From contig JAHDQS010000010.1 of the NCBI GenBank assembly GCA_018433675.1, forward strand, positions 1 to 64,000: a stretch of 64,000 nt of DNA. The letters run 5' to 3'. The notes under the pieces are model-generated. The model searched no databases and was not told the DNA's origin. It worked only from the letters and a program-made list of their open reading frames with translations. This DNA comes from Clostridia bacterium (lineage in GTDB: Bacteria > Bacillota > Peptococcia > DRI-13 > SM3-B62). The first letter of the stretch is position 1. Each line of letters starts with the position of its first letter. The position numbers and the translations under genes are program-made. Below, one piece after another: positions 53,502-62,611 of this stretch.

Positions 53502-54590
53502 ATGAGTGAAATTAAAACTTCCCCTAACCCGGAAAAGAGGGAAATGAAAACCATTGAGATTGTCGGTCTTGTTCTGGTTGCAGCTTCTTTATTAGCACTT
53601 CTTTTCAGTCCGGAGCACGTTGCCGGTATTTTCAACGCCATGGTGGATAGGGTAAAACCGATTGTCGTCGATGTTACCTTAATGGGAACACTAGGTGTCG
53701 CCATCATGTGCAGTGTCTTGATGGGACGGGTCTTGGAACGTTTGGGCTTTACTGATGCATTGATGAGGATTTTCCTGCCGGTTTCCAAGCTGGTTAAAGT
53801 TAACACCGCAGTTCTCATTCCTTCTATTTACAATATCCTTGGAGACATCAATGCTGCCGGTAGAATCGCTGCGCCGATTTTGGTTAAAGCCGGTGCGACC
53901 AAGGATGAGCAAAAAATTGCTATCTGCACTATGGTTCAATCTCAGCAGTCATTCTCTACCTTCATGTTTGGTATCATTGCTTTGACCGCGTGCGGAGCAA
54001 AGGTTTTTCTCGTGATACTCTTAGCACTTTTCCTTCCTCTTTTGATCGTACCTTGGCTGTTGAGGCTGGTGCTTTGGCGTGACGCCAAATATGTACCCCT
54101 TGATGATATGCCGACCTTCACGCCCACGAAGGCTCCTCTTGCTACGCTCTTTGATTCCACCAGAGAAGGCGCTGAACTCGTTTTCCTCTTGATTATCCCG
54201 GCATATGTCGCAGTATTCTCGGTTATTGGTGCCCTTGATTACGTGGGGATTTGGCAGTTCATTGAAAGCGGCCTCACGGCTATATTGACCGCTTTAGCAA
54301 TTGACCCTGCTACAGGTATGGTAAGTATCCTGGCATCACCTACTCTGGCTATGTCCCAGTTGAAGGATGTTGCCGCTTCTCTGTCTCCACAGCTGGTTAT
54401 TGGTTCTGTTGTCCTGGCTTCTTCAGGTTTTCCGCTTTCCGTTATCTTTGCTCAGATACCCGTTATTTGGTCAGGCGGAGCAACGGACCTCTCTCACAAG
54501 GAAGCTATGGGAGCAGCCGTACTGGGTGCTGTAATGAGGATTATCACGGCAGGTCTTATTGCTCTGTTGTTGACACCTATCCTTACCTAA
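53502..54590 (+). CDS. nucleoside recognition (Gate) domain membrane protein
   Basis: 362 residues with about nine membrane segments. It resembles Gate-domain (YjiH/SpmA/B-type) proteins: VDVTLMGTLGVAIMCSVLMGRVLE, then SIYNILGDINAAGRIAAPILVKAGATKDEQKIA and ASPTLAMSQLKDVAASLSP. Some members carry nucleosides or ions; the substrate is unknown. AAAGGAG stands eight bases before ATG 53502. It is co-transcribed with the NIF3-like gene and ended by a strong terminator. Confidence 0.75.
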   Translation: MSEIKTSPNPEKREMKTIEIVGLVLVAASLLALLFSPEHVAGIFNAMVDRVKPIVVDVTLMGTLGVAIMCSVLMGRVLERLGFTDALMRIFLPVSKLVKVNTAVLIPSIYNILGDINAAGRIAAPILVKAGATKDEQKIAICTMVQSQQSFSTFMFGIIALTACGAKVFLVILLALFLPLLIVPWLLRLVLWRDAKYVPLDDMPTFTPTKAPLATLFDSTREGAELVFLLIIPAYVAVFSVIGALDYVGIWQFIESGLTAILTALAIDPATGMVSILASPTLAMSQLKDVAASLSPQLVIGSVVLASSGFPLSVIFAQIPVIWSGGATDLSHKEAMGAAVLGAVMRIITAGLIALLLTPILT

Positions 54591-54636
54591 GACAACGGGT
54601 TGGGTTTGTAGTGTGTAATGTAAAATAGGGATTAGA

Positions 54637-54692
54637 AAAGGGGAGTATCGCAAAGCTGCTTTTTCAAGTAGCCGGCGATACTCCCTTTTTTG
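54637..54692 (+). terminator. terminator after the Gate-domain gene
   Basis: AAGGGGAGTATCGC and GCGATACTCCCTTT form a long stem with an inner GCTGCT/AGTAGC hairpin, followed by TTTTT. Confidence 0.8.
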
Positions 54693-54774
54693 TACTTTTC
54701 ACCTATGTTGCCGCCAGGTGTTGAGTTGGAGACAAATTATATAATGACAATATAAAGCAATAACATGCATTACA

Positions 54775-54803
54775 TTGACAAATACAACATAAAACTTTAC
54801 AAT
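54775..54803 (+). promoter_or_regulatory. promoter of the second dinJ-yafQ module
   Basis: TTGACA (54775-54780), 17 bases, TACAAT (54798-54803). Confidence 0.8.
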
Positions 54804-54834
54804 ATAGATATCAATTATGGAAGGGGTTGATACC

Positions 54835-55104
54835 GTGGCAAATACAACCAATTTAAATATTCGTGTCGATGAGGAAGTAAAACGTAAAGCTGAAGCAATA
54901 TTTAATGAGCTGGGTCTCAATATGTCAACTGCTATGAATATGTTCCTGCGTTATTCTGTTCGTTACGGGGGTATTCCTTTTGAGCTCCGTATTGAAGTGC
55001 CAAATAAAGAAACACGAGCTGCAATTGATGATGTCAACAACAACCGCAACATGAGCAAAACATTTGACAGCGTCAACGCTTTGATGGAGGATCTAAATGC
55101 TTAA
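54835..55104 (+). CDS. dinJ: RelB/DinJ-family antitoxin (second copy)
   Basis: 89 residues from GTG 54835, eight bases after AAGGGG; an upstream ATG at 54817 would add six residues. The ribbon-helix-helix TTNLNIRVDEEVKRKAEAIF and C-terminal toxin-binding tail are complete. The sequence differs clearly from the copy at 21278, and the promoter is unrelated, so the modules are independent arrivals rather than a recent duplication. Confidence 0.9.
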   Translation: MANTTNLNIRVDEEVKRKAEAIFNELGLNMSTAMNMFLRYSVRYGGIPFELRIEVPNKETRAAIDDVNNNRNMSKTFDSVNALMEDLNA

Positions 55105-55369
55105 GATCAGATACTCCAGCAGGTTTAAAAAAGACTTCAAAACAATTGTCAAACGGGGTTATAATGTCAAACTAATTGAAGAAGTTCTTAATCTTTTGCT
55201 TCAGGAGAAAATCCTTCCTCAGAAGTATATTGACCATACGCTTGTCGGTAATTATGCTGGCCATCGTGAATGTCACATCACTTCTGACTGGCTGCTTATT
55301 TACAAAATAGAAAAAGACATTTTGACGTTATCCCTAACTAGAACAGGAACTCACAATGATTTATTTTAG
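55097..55369 (+). CDS. yafQ: YafQ-family mRNA interferase toxin (second copy)
   Basis: 90 residues, overlapping its antitoxin by eight bases. H86 in RTGTHNDLF and H60 in ECHITSDWLLIYK keep the positions seen in the copy at 21552, so it should be active. Neighbouring genes (transporter before, hypothetical after) are not related, typical of a movable module. Confidence 0.9.
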   Translation: MLKIRYSSRFKKDFKTIVKRGYNVKLIEEVLNLLLQEKILPQKYIDHTLVGNYAGHRECHITSDWLLIYKIEKDILTLSLTRTGTHNDLF

Positions 55370-55433
55370 TTTTAAATGTTAATTATGATGAGGAATGATG
55401 AGCTGGATTAAGAAAGCCAAAGTATAGCAGACA

Positions 55434-55483
55434 AAAGGGGAGCATCTCAGGCTGTTTGGGGACAGTCTGTAATGCTCCCCTTT
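55434..55483 (+). terminator. terminator after the second toxin
   Basis: AAAGGGGAGCAT and ATGCTCCCCTTT form a perfect 12-bp stem; the loop contains CTGT/ACAG. It also resembles a bidirectional terminator for the minus-strand gene beyond. Confidence 0.75.
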
Positions 55484-55535
55484 GATAATGATATTTACAA
55501 ATACCGCGTGAAAATGATAAAATATCATTTGAATG

Positions 55536-56006
55536 TCAAACCGCCTTGCAGGATTGTGACTCGCGGCTTAAAAGGGAACCGAGTGGCACGGAAAATTGGC
55601 CTCTTTTTTCCCAGGTAACGGGAACGTCAGGCCGTGCCAGGTGGACATCAAAGGTTTGGTCTTCATAAAAGCCGTGGAGGCTGAAATTATGTTTTAACTC
55701 TGCGTAGTCCAGCACCCTATTGCTGGTTATTTTTAGCTTAAGAGAGGGTAAAATCTCGTCTGCAAGCCGGATGGGTTTTGCAGGTAGGGCCTCAAATGCT
55801 TCCATGACAGGCAATGTTTTGTAGGTTCCTTCCCGTCCGCTGGCGGATACGATTTTGTGGGGAAGAATGCAGCAATTCAAATCGAAATAATCCTTGCCGG
55901 TCCCTTCCGTTAGAAGCTCGTCGTCGAAGTAAAGCTCCAAACGGAAATAATGGTCAGGCCTTATTGTCAGTGAGAGTTCACTGACCAGTTCTACGCCAAA
56001 GTTCAT
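55536..56006 (-). CDS. hypothetical protein
   Basis: 156 residues, MNFGVELVSELSLTIRPDHYFRL, alternating hydrophobic and polar residues (mostly beta) and no membrane segment or signal. ATG 56006 lies seven bases after GAGGTG on the minus strand, and the gene is divergent from icd. Not recognised. Confidence 0.7.
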   Translation of the reverse strand: MNFGVELVSELSLTIRPDHYFRLELYFDDELLTEGTGKDYFDLNCCILPHKIVSASGREGTYKTLPVMEAFEALPAKPIRLADEILPSLKLKITSNRVLDYAELKHNFSLHGFYEDQTFDVHLARPDVPVTWEKRGQFSVPLGSLLSRESQSCKAV

Positions 56007-56084
56007 CGTAATCACCTCAAAATAAAAATTTACATTTTTCTTTATCCGCAGTATCTTACGTGCTGCAAAAAAAAAAGTGCCTGT

Positions 56085-56112
56085 TTGACTGAAAACAGTC
56101 TAGACATATATT
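56085..56112 (+). promoter_or_regulatory. probable icd promoter
   Basis: TTGACT (56085-56090), 16 bases, TATATT (56107-56112). The -35 lies within a short dyad (GACTG...CAGTC) that may be a control site. Confidence 0.5.
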
Positions 56113-56154
56113 TATAAGTATTTTAAGAAGTGATTTAAGAAAGGGGATTTACTG

Positions 56155-57363
56155 ATGGCAGAAAAAATTAGCATAAAAAACGGTAAGCTTGTTGTGCCGG
56201 ATGAGCCAACAATTTCATATATCGAGGGGGACGGCACAGGGCCGGATATTTGGCAGGCCACGAAGCAGGTAGTCGAAGCCGCGGTAGAAAAGGCCTATGC
56301 GGGAAAAAGGAAAATCGCATGGCTTGAGGTCTTGGCTGGTGAAAAGGCCTATCGAGCAGTAGGAGAATGGCTACCGCAAGAGACGATTGATAAAATACGG
56401 GAACACGTAGTTGCTATCAAGGGGCCGTTGACTACTCCGGTAGGGGGAGGCTTCCGCAGTCTGAATGTTACACTGCGTCAGGTCCTTTCTTTATACGCTT
56501 GCATCCGACCGGTAAAATGGTTGCAAGGTACGCCAAGCCCGGTGGTTCATCCCGAATGGGTGGATATTGTGATTTTCAGGGAAAATACCGAGGATATTTA
56601 TGCGGGGTTGGAGTGGGAGTACGATAAAGAGGCAGCCCGGCAGGTTCGCAATTTTCTCAATGAGAAAATGTCATGTAATATCCCCGCAGACGCCGGCATA
56701 GGGATTAAATATATCAGCAGGACAGCTACGGAACGGATCATGCGCAAGGCGCTTAATTATGCCCTGGATAACGGGCGTAAGACGGTGACGATAGTACACA
56801 AGGGAAACATCATGAAATACACGGAGGGTTCTTTTAAGAATTGGTGCTATGAGCTGGCTTTGCGGGAGTTTCGGGAACACGTTATCACGGAAGAGGAGTT
56901 GCAGGCCGAAGGGGAAAAAGCCCGAGAGGGTAAGATCCTGGTGAATGACAGGATTACTGATAACATGCTGCAGCAGCTCTTGCTGCGCAGCAGGGAGTAC
57001 GATATCCTGGTAACGCCAAACCTTAACGGAGACTATCTTTCCGATGCTGCAGCCGCGCAGGTGGGCGGCTTGGGAATGGCACCGGGAGGGAATATTGGGG
57101 ACTCCACCGCGGTATTTGAGGCGACACATGGGACTGCCCCTAAATATGCGGGTCAAGACAAGGTCAATCCCGGTTCGCTGATTATGTCGGCAGGGATGAT
57201 GCTGGACTATCTCGGTTGGCATGAGGCGCAGTGGATAATGGAGAGAGCCGTTGAAAAAACTATTGTGCAGAAGAAGGTTACCTATGATTTAGCCAGACAA
57301 ATGAGAGGGTCCGTGGAACTTAAAACCTCAGAATTTGCTGAGGCGGTGGTAAATAACATGTAA
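56155..57363 (+). CDS. icd: NADP-dependent isocitrate dehydrogenase
   Basis: 402 residues. It oxidises isocitrate to 2-oxoglutarate. Substrate-binding [31 protein letters not shown], metal site with [19 protein letters not shown] and the nucleotide loop [19 protein letters not shown] are clear; the lysine-tyrosine pattern after the loop suits NADP. ATG 56155 follows AAAGGGG. Beside a carboxyltransferase gene, it suggests an anaplerotic, partly oxidative or biosynthetic TCA arm for glutamate. Confidence 0.94.
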   Translation: MAEKISIKNGKLVVPDEPTISYIEGDGTGPDIWQATKQVVEAAVEKAYAGKRKIAWLEVLAGEKAYRAVGEWLPQETIDKIREHVVAIKGPLTTPVGGGFRSLNVTLRQVLSLYACIRPVKWLQGTPSPVVHPEWVDIVIFRENTEDIYAGLEWEYDKEAARQVRNFLNEKMSCNIPADAGIGIKYISRTATERIMRKALNYALDNGRKTVTIVHKGNIMKYTEGSFKNWCYELALREFREHVITEEELQAEGEKAREGKILVNDRITDNMLQQLLLRSREYDILVTPNLNGDYLSDAAAAQVGGLGMAPGGNIGDSTAVFEATHGTAPKYAGQDKVNPGSLIMSAGMMLDYLGWHEAQWIMERAVEKTIVQKKVTYDLARQMRGSVELKTSEFAEAVVNNM

Positions 57364-57416
57364 AACCCGCCGAACGGGATAAGGTGGAATAGTGTGACAA
57401 ATTGGCAGACAAAGGC

Positions 57417-57445
57417 TTGAATAAATCGCCGTCGCGGGGTATAAT
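57417..57445 (+). promoter_or_regulatory. promoter of the carboxyltransferase gene
   Basis: TTGAAT (57417-57422), 17 bases, perfect TATAAT (57440-57445). Confidence 0.7.
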
Positions 57446-57486
57446 TACTGTTATTACGTTTAGGCAACAATTGGAGGTTATCTGTT

Positions 57487-58896
57487 ATGAGTGAGAAGAG
57501 GAAAATAGGGATTACTGATACAACATGGCGAGATGGACACCAATCGCTTTTGGCTACCAGGATGAAGGTTGATGATATGCTGCCCATCGCTGAGAAGATG
57601 GATAGTATTGGCTTCCATTCTATGGAGGTCTGGGGAGGGGCAACTTTTGATACCTGTATGCGGTTTCTGAATGAAGATCCTTGGGAAAGGCTCGACAAGA
57701 TCAGAGCAGTCTTGAAAAATACTAAGATTCAGATGCTGTTAAGGGGACAGAATCTGGTCGGATATAAGCATTATGCCGACGATGTGGTGGAGGAGTTTGT
57801 CAAAAAAGCGACACAGCACGGAATCGATATCTTTCGGATTTTCGATGCCATGAATGATGTCCGCAATATGCAAAAGGCCATGGAAACAGCGAAAAAAGAA
57901 GGGGCCCATGTGCAGGCCACGATATGTTATACGACCAGTCCGGTGCACGATAAGGAATATTTCCTTAAAATGGCTGCGGAACTGGCTGAATTAGGGGCGG
58001 ATTCCTTCTGTATCAAGGATATGGCAGGGATTCTCAAGCCTTACGTTGCTTATGACTTGGTCAGCGCTTTAAAAGAACAATTCGGGTTGCCGATTCAGCT
58101 GCACACCCATTACACCAGTGGGATGGCTTCGATGATGTATTTGAAGGCCATTGAAGCAGGGGCCGGGGTTGTCGACACCGCCATTTCAACTATGGCGATG
58201 GGCACATCACAGCCGCCGACCGAGTCGTTGGTGGCTACCTTAGCCGATACCCAGTATGATACGGGACTCAAGCTGGAGGAGTTAAAGGAAATAGCCGAAT
58301 ACTTTAAAGTGGTAAGGAGCAAATACAAAGAGTTTGATGTTTATACGGCCGGAGTAGATACGAATGTTTTGCTTTATCAGGTGCCCGGTGGGATGCTGTC
58401 GAACTTTTATACTCAACTTCAGCAGCAAAATGCCTTGGACAAATTGCCTGAGGTATTGGCCGAGGTCCCCAGGGTGAGAAAAGACCTGGGTTATCCGCCG
58501 TTGGTAACGCCTACCAGCCAGATCGTAGGAACCCAAGCGGTTATGAATGTATTGCGAGGCCGTTACAAAATGGTTACCAAAGAGGTACGTGCCTATCTAC
58601 AAGGGCTTTACGGTAGGACTCCGGCAGCCGTTAACGAGGAAATCAGAAAGCAAGTCATCAAGGACGAAGTGCCGATCACTCACAGACCTGCAGATGATAT
58701 TGAGCCACAAATGGAACAAGCCAGGAAAGAAATCGGTATTTACCTGGAAAAAGAAGAAGATGTCATCTCGTACGCGATATTTCCTCAGGTTGCTAAGAAG
58801 TTTCTGGAGGAACGCTATGCGGCAAAAACCAACGTCGATTACAACCTAGCTCAGGAAAACGAGGCCACTATGGGAGCTAAAGTTTATCCGCTGTAA
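57487..58896 (+). CDS. biotin-dependent carboxyltransferase subunit (PycB/OadA/5S type)
   Basis: 469 residues. The TIM-barrel carboxyltransferase starts ITDTTWRDGHQSLLATRM; metal and pyruvate-site motifs include RGQNLVGYKHYADD, FCIKDMAGILKPY and LHTHYTSGMASMMY. A PYC_OADA domain fills residues about 300-460. There is no biotinyl MKM domain, so biotin would come from a separate protein. It could carboxylate pyruvate (two-subunit pyruvate carboxylase) or be part of oxaloacetate decarboxylase or a transcarboxylase; the neighbouring icd favours an anaplerotic role. GGAGG precedes ATG 57487. Confidence 0.88.
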   Translation: MSEKRKIGITDTTWRDGHQSLLATRMKVDDMLPIAEKMDSIGFHSMEVWGGATFDTCMRFLNEDPWERLDKIRAVLKNTKIQMLLRGQNLVGYKHYADDVVEEFVKKATQHGIDIFRIFDAMNDVRNMQKAMETAKKEGAHVQATICYTTSPVHDKEYFLKMAAELAELGADSFCIKDMAGILKPYVAYDLVSALKEQFGLPIQLHTHYTSGMASMMYLKAIEAGAGVVDTAISTMAMGTSQPPTESLVATLADTQYDTGLKLEELKEIAEYFKVVRSKYKEFDVYTAGVDTNVLLYQVPGGMLSNFYTQLQQQNALDKLPEVLAEVPRVRKDLGYPPLVTPTSQIVGTQAVMNVLRGRYKMVTKEVRAYLQGLYGRTPAAVNEEIRKQVIKDEVPITHRPADDIEPQMEQARKEIGIYLEKEEDVISYAIFPQVAKKFLEERYAAKTNVDYNLAQENEATMGAKVYPL

Positions 58897-58928
58897 GGTG
58901 GCGGAGCTTGAATATAAAGCACAATGTC

Positions 58929-58958
58929 GAAAAATCTGGGAACTACGCCCGGATTTTT
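58929..58958 (+). terminator. terminator after the carboxyltransferase gene
   Basis: AAAAATCTGGG and CCCGGATTTTT pair around AACTACG and end in TTTTT. Confidence 0.7.
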
Positions 58959-59040
58959 CTGCGTTATTTCCCCCTTCAGGCAGGAGATAGCCGTAAAATA
59001 AAGAATAAATAAATAAAACGCGGATTATTGGTGATAAACG

Positions 59041-60171
59041 ATGAAAAGAAGCCTGGAAAAAGTAGTTACCGAAACATTAGCCGCCGTAGAAAAAGGGAAA
59101 AACCAGATCTATGACATCGCAGAAAACACCAGGTCGGAAGCCGAGCGGGTCAAAAGAGAGCTGGAGGAAATCCACAGACAGGTCATGACGACAATAGATA
59201 AGGTTGATTATCTCGAAAGAAGAGAAAAAGCTGCGCGAATGCGTTTGATGAGGGTAAGTCGCAATTTCAACGAATACACTGAGGAGGATGTGCGGGACGC
59301 TTATGAGAAGGCCAGAGACCTGCAGGTGGAGTTGAGTTCTTTGCGGGAAAGGGAACACCAGCTTAAGCTGAGACGTAATGAATTGGAGAGAAGCTTGAGA
59401 AAGCTGGTAGACACGCTGGACAAGGCCGAAGGCTTTATGACTCAGGTCGGTGTGGTGCTGGATTACCTGGGGGGGAACCTGGAATGGATTAATAATGAAT
59501 TGGAGATAGCTAATCAGAAGCGACTTCTCGCGCCGAGGATTATCCAGGCCCAGGAGGAAGAGCGGAGACGTGTGGCGCGAGAGATACATGACGGACCGGC
59601 TCAGTCCATGGCAAATGTTGTCATGCGCTCCGAAGTATGTGAAAGGCTTTTGGAGACCGATCAACCGGCGGCTCGCCGTGAATTGCAGGAATTGAGAGAG
59701 ATTGTTAAACTGAGTTTGCAGGATGTGCGCCGGATAATATTTGACTTACGGCCGATGGCCTTAGATGACCTGGGACTGGTACCTGCTCTGTCACGTTATT
59801 TAGAAAAGCTGAAGGAACGTTACGACGTGCCTGTAGAGGTCAAATGCAAGGGTGCTCAGTGCAGGCTGAACCCACTCATTGAGGTAGCTGTTTTTAGGGT
59901 AGTGCAGGAAGCGGTGCAGAACGCTGTAAAGCACGCTAACGCAAAAAAGATTGGTGTCAAGCTAGAATTGGAACCTCAGCATATTATAGCGGTAGTAGAG
60001 GATAATGGGATTGGTTTTGATTGTGAGGAATATTTGCGGCAACCAAGAGAGAACAGTTATGGTTTGGTGGGGATGAAAGAAAGATTAGAGATTTTAGGGG
60101 GACAGTTATCGATCAAATCGAATCCGGGTAATGGTACGGAAGTATTGGCTATCCTGCCGTTAGACTTGTAA
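59041..60171 (+). CDS. degS: DegS-type sensor histidine kinase
   Basis: 376 residues, no membrane segment. The N-terminal 165 residues are coiled-coil-rich (DegS sensor domain: ERVKRELEEIHRQ, LSSLREREHQLKLRRNELER). HisKA_3 follows, with phospho-accepting H183 in RRRVAREIHDGPAQSM, then HATPase_c with VVQEAVQNAVKHANA and VVEDNGIGFD. DegS reports intracellular signals; it phosphorylates DegU. No start besides ATG 59041 is needed; the ribosome site is weak (GGTGATAA). It is followed by degU, as a two-component pair. Confidence 0.93.
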   Translation: MKRSLEKVVTETLAAVEKGKNQIYDIAENTRSEAERVKRELEEIHRQVMTTIDKVDYLERREKAARMRLMRVSRNFNEYTEEDVRDAYEKARDLQVELSSLREREHQLKLRRNELERSLRKLVDTLDKAEGFMTQVGVVLDYLGGNLEWINNELEIANQKRLLAPRIIQAQEEERRRVAREIHDGPAQSMANVVMRSEVCERLLETDQPAARRELQELREIVKLSLQDVRRIIFDLRPMALDDLGLVPALSRYLEKLKERYDVPVEVKCKGAQCRLNPLIEVAVFRVVQEAVQNAVKHANAKKIGVKLELEPQHIIAVVEDNGIGFDCEEYLRQPRENSYGLVGMKERLEILGGQLSIKSNPGNGTEVLAILPLDL

Positions 60172-60185
60172 AGGGGGAGATGTGT

Positions 60186-60848
60186 ATGCAGCAGAATAAG
60201 ATCAAAGTAGTAATAGTCGATGACCATCCTTTGGTAAGGGAAGGCCTGCGCAAGGTGTTGGCTATGGATGATGCGATTGTGGCGGTAGACGAAGCCGGCG
60301 ACGGACAGGGAGCAATAAATATTGCGCGTAAACTTCGACCGGATGTAATTCTCATGGATATCAACATGCCCGGCACCAACGGTATCGAAGCTACCCGGGT
60401 GATAAAAAGAGAACAGCCCAAGGTTGGGGTAATAGCTCTAACGATTCACGAGGACGAGGAGTACGTTCTGGAACTGGTCAGAGCGGGAGTTTCCGGATAC
60501 GTGCTCAAGGACATTGCTCCGGCCAAGTTGTTGGATACAATCAAAACCGTAGCTTCGGGGAATTCGGTAATTGACCCTAGTATTACTAATAAGATTTTTT
60601 CTGAAATTAATCGTCTCTCCCGGCACCGCAAACAAAGGGGGGATTGGGAAAGACTGACTGATCGTGAGATGGAGGTTTTACAGCTCATGTCGAAAGGACA
60701 GAGCAATAGAGATATAGCCAAGCATTTGACCATTAGCGAAAAAACAGTCAAGAATCATATAACGAACATCTTCAGGAAACTCCAGGTGGAGGATAGGACT
60801 CAAGCCGTGCTTTTTGCCTTGAAAAATCATTTGGTCGAGTTACAATGA
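60186..60848 (+). CDS. degU: DegU-type response regulator
   Basis: 220 residues from ATG 60186, after AAAGGGGGA (ATG 60180 less likely). Receiver domain with D58 in VILMDINMPG as the phosphorylation site, and a LuxR/NarL-type helix-turn-helix at the C-terminus (LTDREMEVLQLMSKGQSNRDIAKHLTISEKTVKNHITNI). DegU controls motility, exoenzymes and competence in Bacillus; here the genes downstream form a Tad pilus, a plausible target. Confidence 0.94.
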   Translation: MQQNKIKVVIVDDHPLVREGLRKVLAMDDAIVAVDEAGDGQGAINIARKLRPDVILMDINMPGTNGIEATRVIKREQPKVGVIALTIHEDEEYVLELVRAGVSGYVLKDIAPAKLLDTIKTVASGNSVIDPSITNKIFSEINRLSRHRKQRGDWERLTDREMEVLQLMSKGQSNRDIAKHLTISEKTVKNHITNIFRKLQVEDRTQAVLFALKNHLVELQ

Positions 60849-60911
60849 ACATTTGCCGTTCCCCGCGCATATATACTGGATAGATGGTAAAACTCATCTT
60901 GCCTAAGGGGA

Positions 60912-61202
60912 ATGGCTGTGGAAATCTTACTGATGCTGGCGGGTGTAATAATAATTACTATTTTTGGTTTATACAAAATCCTCAAGGAGCTTAAGGCCGG
61001 GGATATTTATACCTTATATCTTATTGTTAAAGATCAGGAAGATTATGTCGAGGGTTATCTCAGGAACGTAGTAAAACGAATCAAGCGGGAGGGGATACCC
61101 GGACGTCTAGTTGTATTAGTCGGGTCATCCCGTGATCAGACGGGTGAAATAGTTCAGCGCCTGTCAAGAAAGCTGTCGTTTATTGTCCGGGAAATAAAAT
61201 AG
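60912..61202 (+). CDS. small membrane-anchored protein, glycosyltransferase-A-like fragment
   Basis: 96 residues: one membrane segment (EILLMLAGVIIITIFGLY) then LYLIVKDQEDYVEGYLRN and VVLVGSSRDQTGEIVQRLS. The latter two resemble the start of GT-A glycosyltransferases (a donor-binding strand with S-x-D-x-T), but the rest of the enzyme is absent. Function unknown. It follows degU and precedes the pilus genes. Confidence 0.7.
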   Translation: MAVEILLMLAGVIIITIFGLYKILKELKAGDIYTLYLIVKDQEDYVEGYLRNVVKRIKREGIPGRLVVLVGSSRDQTGEIVQRLSRKLSFIVREIK

Positions 61203-61216
61203 GATTTTATTATACA

Positions 61217-61250
61217 AAAGGGCTTGAGTCATAGGACTCAAGCCCTTTTT
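61217..61250 (+). terminator. terminator before the pilin gene
   Basis: AAAGGGCTTGAGTC and GACTCAAGCCCTTT form a perfect 14-bp stem with loop ATAG and a T tail. Confidence 0.85.
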
Positions 61251-61397
61251 GCACGGGTCGTGCAGTAACAATAAAAGGGGGACTATTTGCTGATAAAAAA
61301 TAAGTCGCTAGATTGATTACATATATAAACAATTGTAGTACAATTACGAACACAAGGACTATATTATCTTATTAAGGTTAAGAAAGGGGCTGATTCC

Positions 61398-61568
61398 ATG
61401 TTGTTGATGGTCAAAAGGTTTATCCTTGAAGAAGAAGGACAGGGGATGGCTGAGTACGGACTGATTCTGGCTCTTGTGGCCCTAGTGGTGGCCGTTGCTT
61501 TAACAGCACTTTCCGGAGGCTTGGGAACGCTTTTCGGAAGGGTAAATGATGCGCTGCAAAATCCCTAA
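61398..61568 (+). CDS. Flp-type pilin
   Basis: 56 residues, MLLMVKRFILEEEGQGMAEYGL then a hydrophobic helix (ILALVALVVAVALTALSGGLG). The G-Q-G-x-A-E-Y signature, with cleavage expected after the glycine of GQG-MAEY, marks a Flp pilin processed by the TadV/CpaA peptidase encoded next. AAAGGGG precedes ATG 61398. Too short for many gene callers, but the context makes it certain enough. It is the main subunit of the Tad pilus, which mediates surface adhesion. Confidence 0.9.
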   Translation: MLLMVKRFILEEEGQGMAEYGLILALVALVVAVALTALSGGLGTLFGRVNDALQNP

Positions 61569-61688
61569 GGCCTAAGCAGGTGGGTACCATGTTCAAACGG
61601 CTCTGCTCGAGGGTGGCATTGTGTCTTTGAGCAGGGCTGCTTTGTCCCTGAGTTGGGCAGGAATTGGTACGGGAAGGAGCCTTGCGTG

Positions 61689-62195
61689 ATGGATGGGGTT
61701 TTATGGGGAGTACTGATTATTTCCGGATATACGGATTGGAGATATCGGAAGATTTATAATAAAGTGCTTTTGCCGGCAGCTTTGGCTGCTTTTGCTTATC
61801 ACTTCGCGACAGCGGGATGGCGAGGATTAATATACAGCGGGCAGGGTTTGGTTGTCGGACTGGCCTTGTTAATGATTCCCTTTTTATGGGGAGGGATAGG
61901 CGCCGGAGATGTTAAGCTGTTGGCGGTCATTGGTGCCTTGAAGGGAGCAGGTTTTGCCTGTTGGACTTTCCTGGCAGGTGCGATAGCAGGCGGTATTATG
62001 GCGGTTTTTTTCCTGCTGTCTAACAAGAGGTTTTACTCAACTTTGTCTTGTTTGCACCGGAGGATTCAAACTACGGTGTTATCCGGTTTTAGGGAGTTTG
62101 ACGCTTTAAGGTATCAAAAGGACGAGAAAAACATTTGTATACCTTACGGAATAGCGCTGGCACTTGGTGCCGTCGCGGCATCTTGGATGGTTTGA
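61689..62195 (+). CDS. prepilin peptidase TadV/CpaA (A24 family)
   Basis: 168 residues, about five membrane segments. The two catalytic aspartates are in GYTDWRYRKIYN (near residue 16) and GIGAGDVKLLA (GxGD), the A24 signature; there is no N-terminal methyltransferase zinc domain, so this is the short TadV form. ATG 61689 and GTG 61686 are both possible after AAGGAG. It should process the Flp pilin and the TadE-like pseudopilin that follow. Confidence 0.9.
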   Translation: MDGVLWGVLIISGYTDWRYRKIYNKVLLPAALAAFAYHFATAGWRGLIYSGQGLVVGLALLMIPFLWGGIGAGDVKLLAVIGALKGAGFACWTFLAGAIAGGIMAVFFLLSNKRFYSTLSCLHRRIQTTVLSGFREFDALRYQKDEKNICIPYGIALALGAVAASWMV

Positions 62196-62196
62196 A

Positions 62197-62598
62197 ATGA
62201 GTGGGGCGAGGGGCATGATTAAGAATAAAAAAGGACAAGCATTGGTGGAGTTAGCCTTGATGCTACCGTTACTGCTTCTTTTGTTGTTTGGCATTATAGA
62301 GTTCGGGCGTGTTTTCGGAACGGAGCTTATGATTACCCACTGTGCCCGGGAGGGTGCGCGCTACGGTGCGGTAGGAGCAGATGATAGTGAGATCGTGAGC
62401 AGAGTTAAGACTGCGGGTGTTGTACTGGATGAGAATTTGTTCACCGTCGTGATTGATCCGTCGGAAGGCACTAGGGCCCGAGGCGGTGATGTCGGAGTTT
62501 CTGTAAGATATCCGTTGACAATCGTAGCTCCATTTATTTCGGTCATAACAGGGGAAACTGTCACTATAGAATCCTCTTGCGTGATGCGGGTGGAATGA
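62197..62598 (+). CDS. TadE-like pilus assembly protein
   Basis: 133 residues. A pseudopilin start, NKKGQALVELALMLPLLLLLLFGIIEFGR, with glutamate two positions after the alanine, and a beta-rich extracellular part. TadE proteins are minor pilins of the Tad system. ATG 62197 is one base after the previous stop; ATG 62215 is an alternative. Part of the pilus operon. Confidence 0.88.
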   Translation: MSGARGMIKNKKGQALVELALMLPLLLLLLFGIIEFGRVFGTELMITHCAREGARYGAVGADDSEIVSRVKTAGVVLDENLFTVVIDPSEGTRARGGDVGVSVRYPLTIVAPFISVITGETVTIESSCVMRVE

Positions 62599-62611
62599 GG
62601 GGGGCGAAGGG

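Noticed and set aside
57487-58896. Naming the gene oadA or pycB outright
   Set aside because: Lack of a biotin domain and of neighbouring biotin-carboxylase or sodium-pump genes leaves the reaction undecided.
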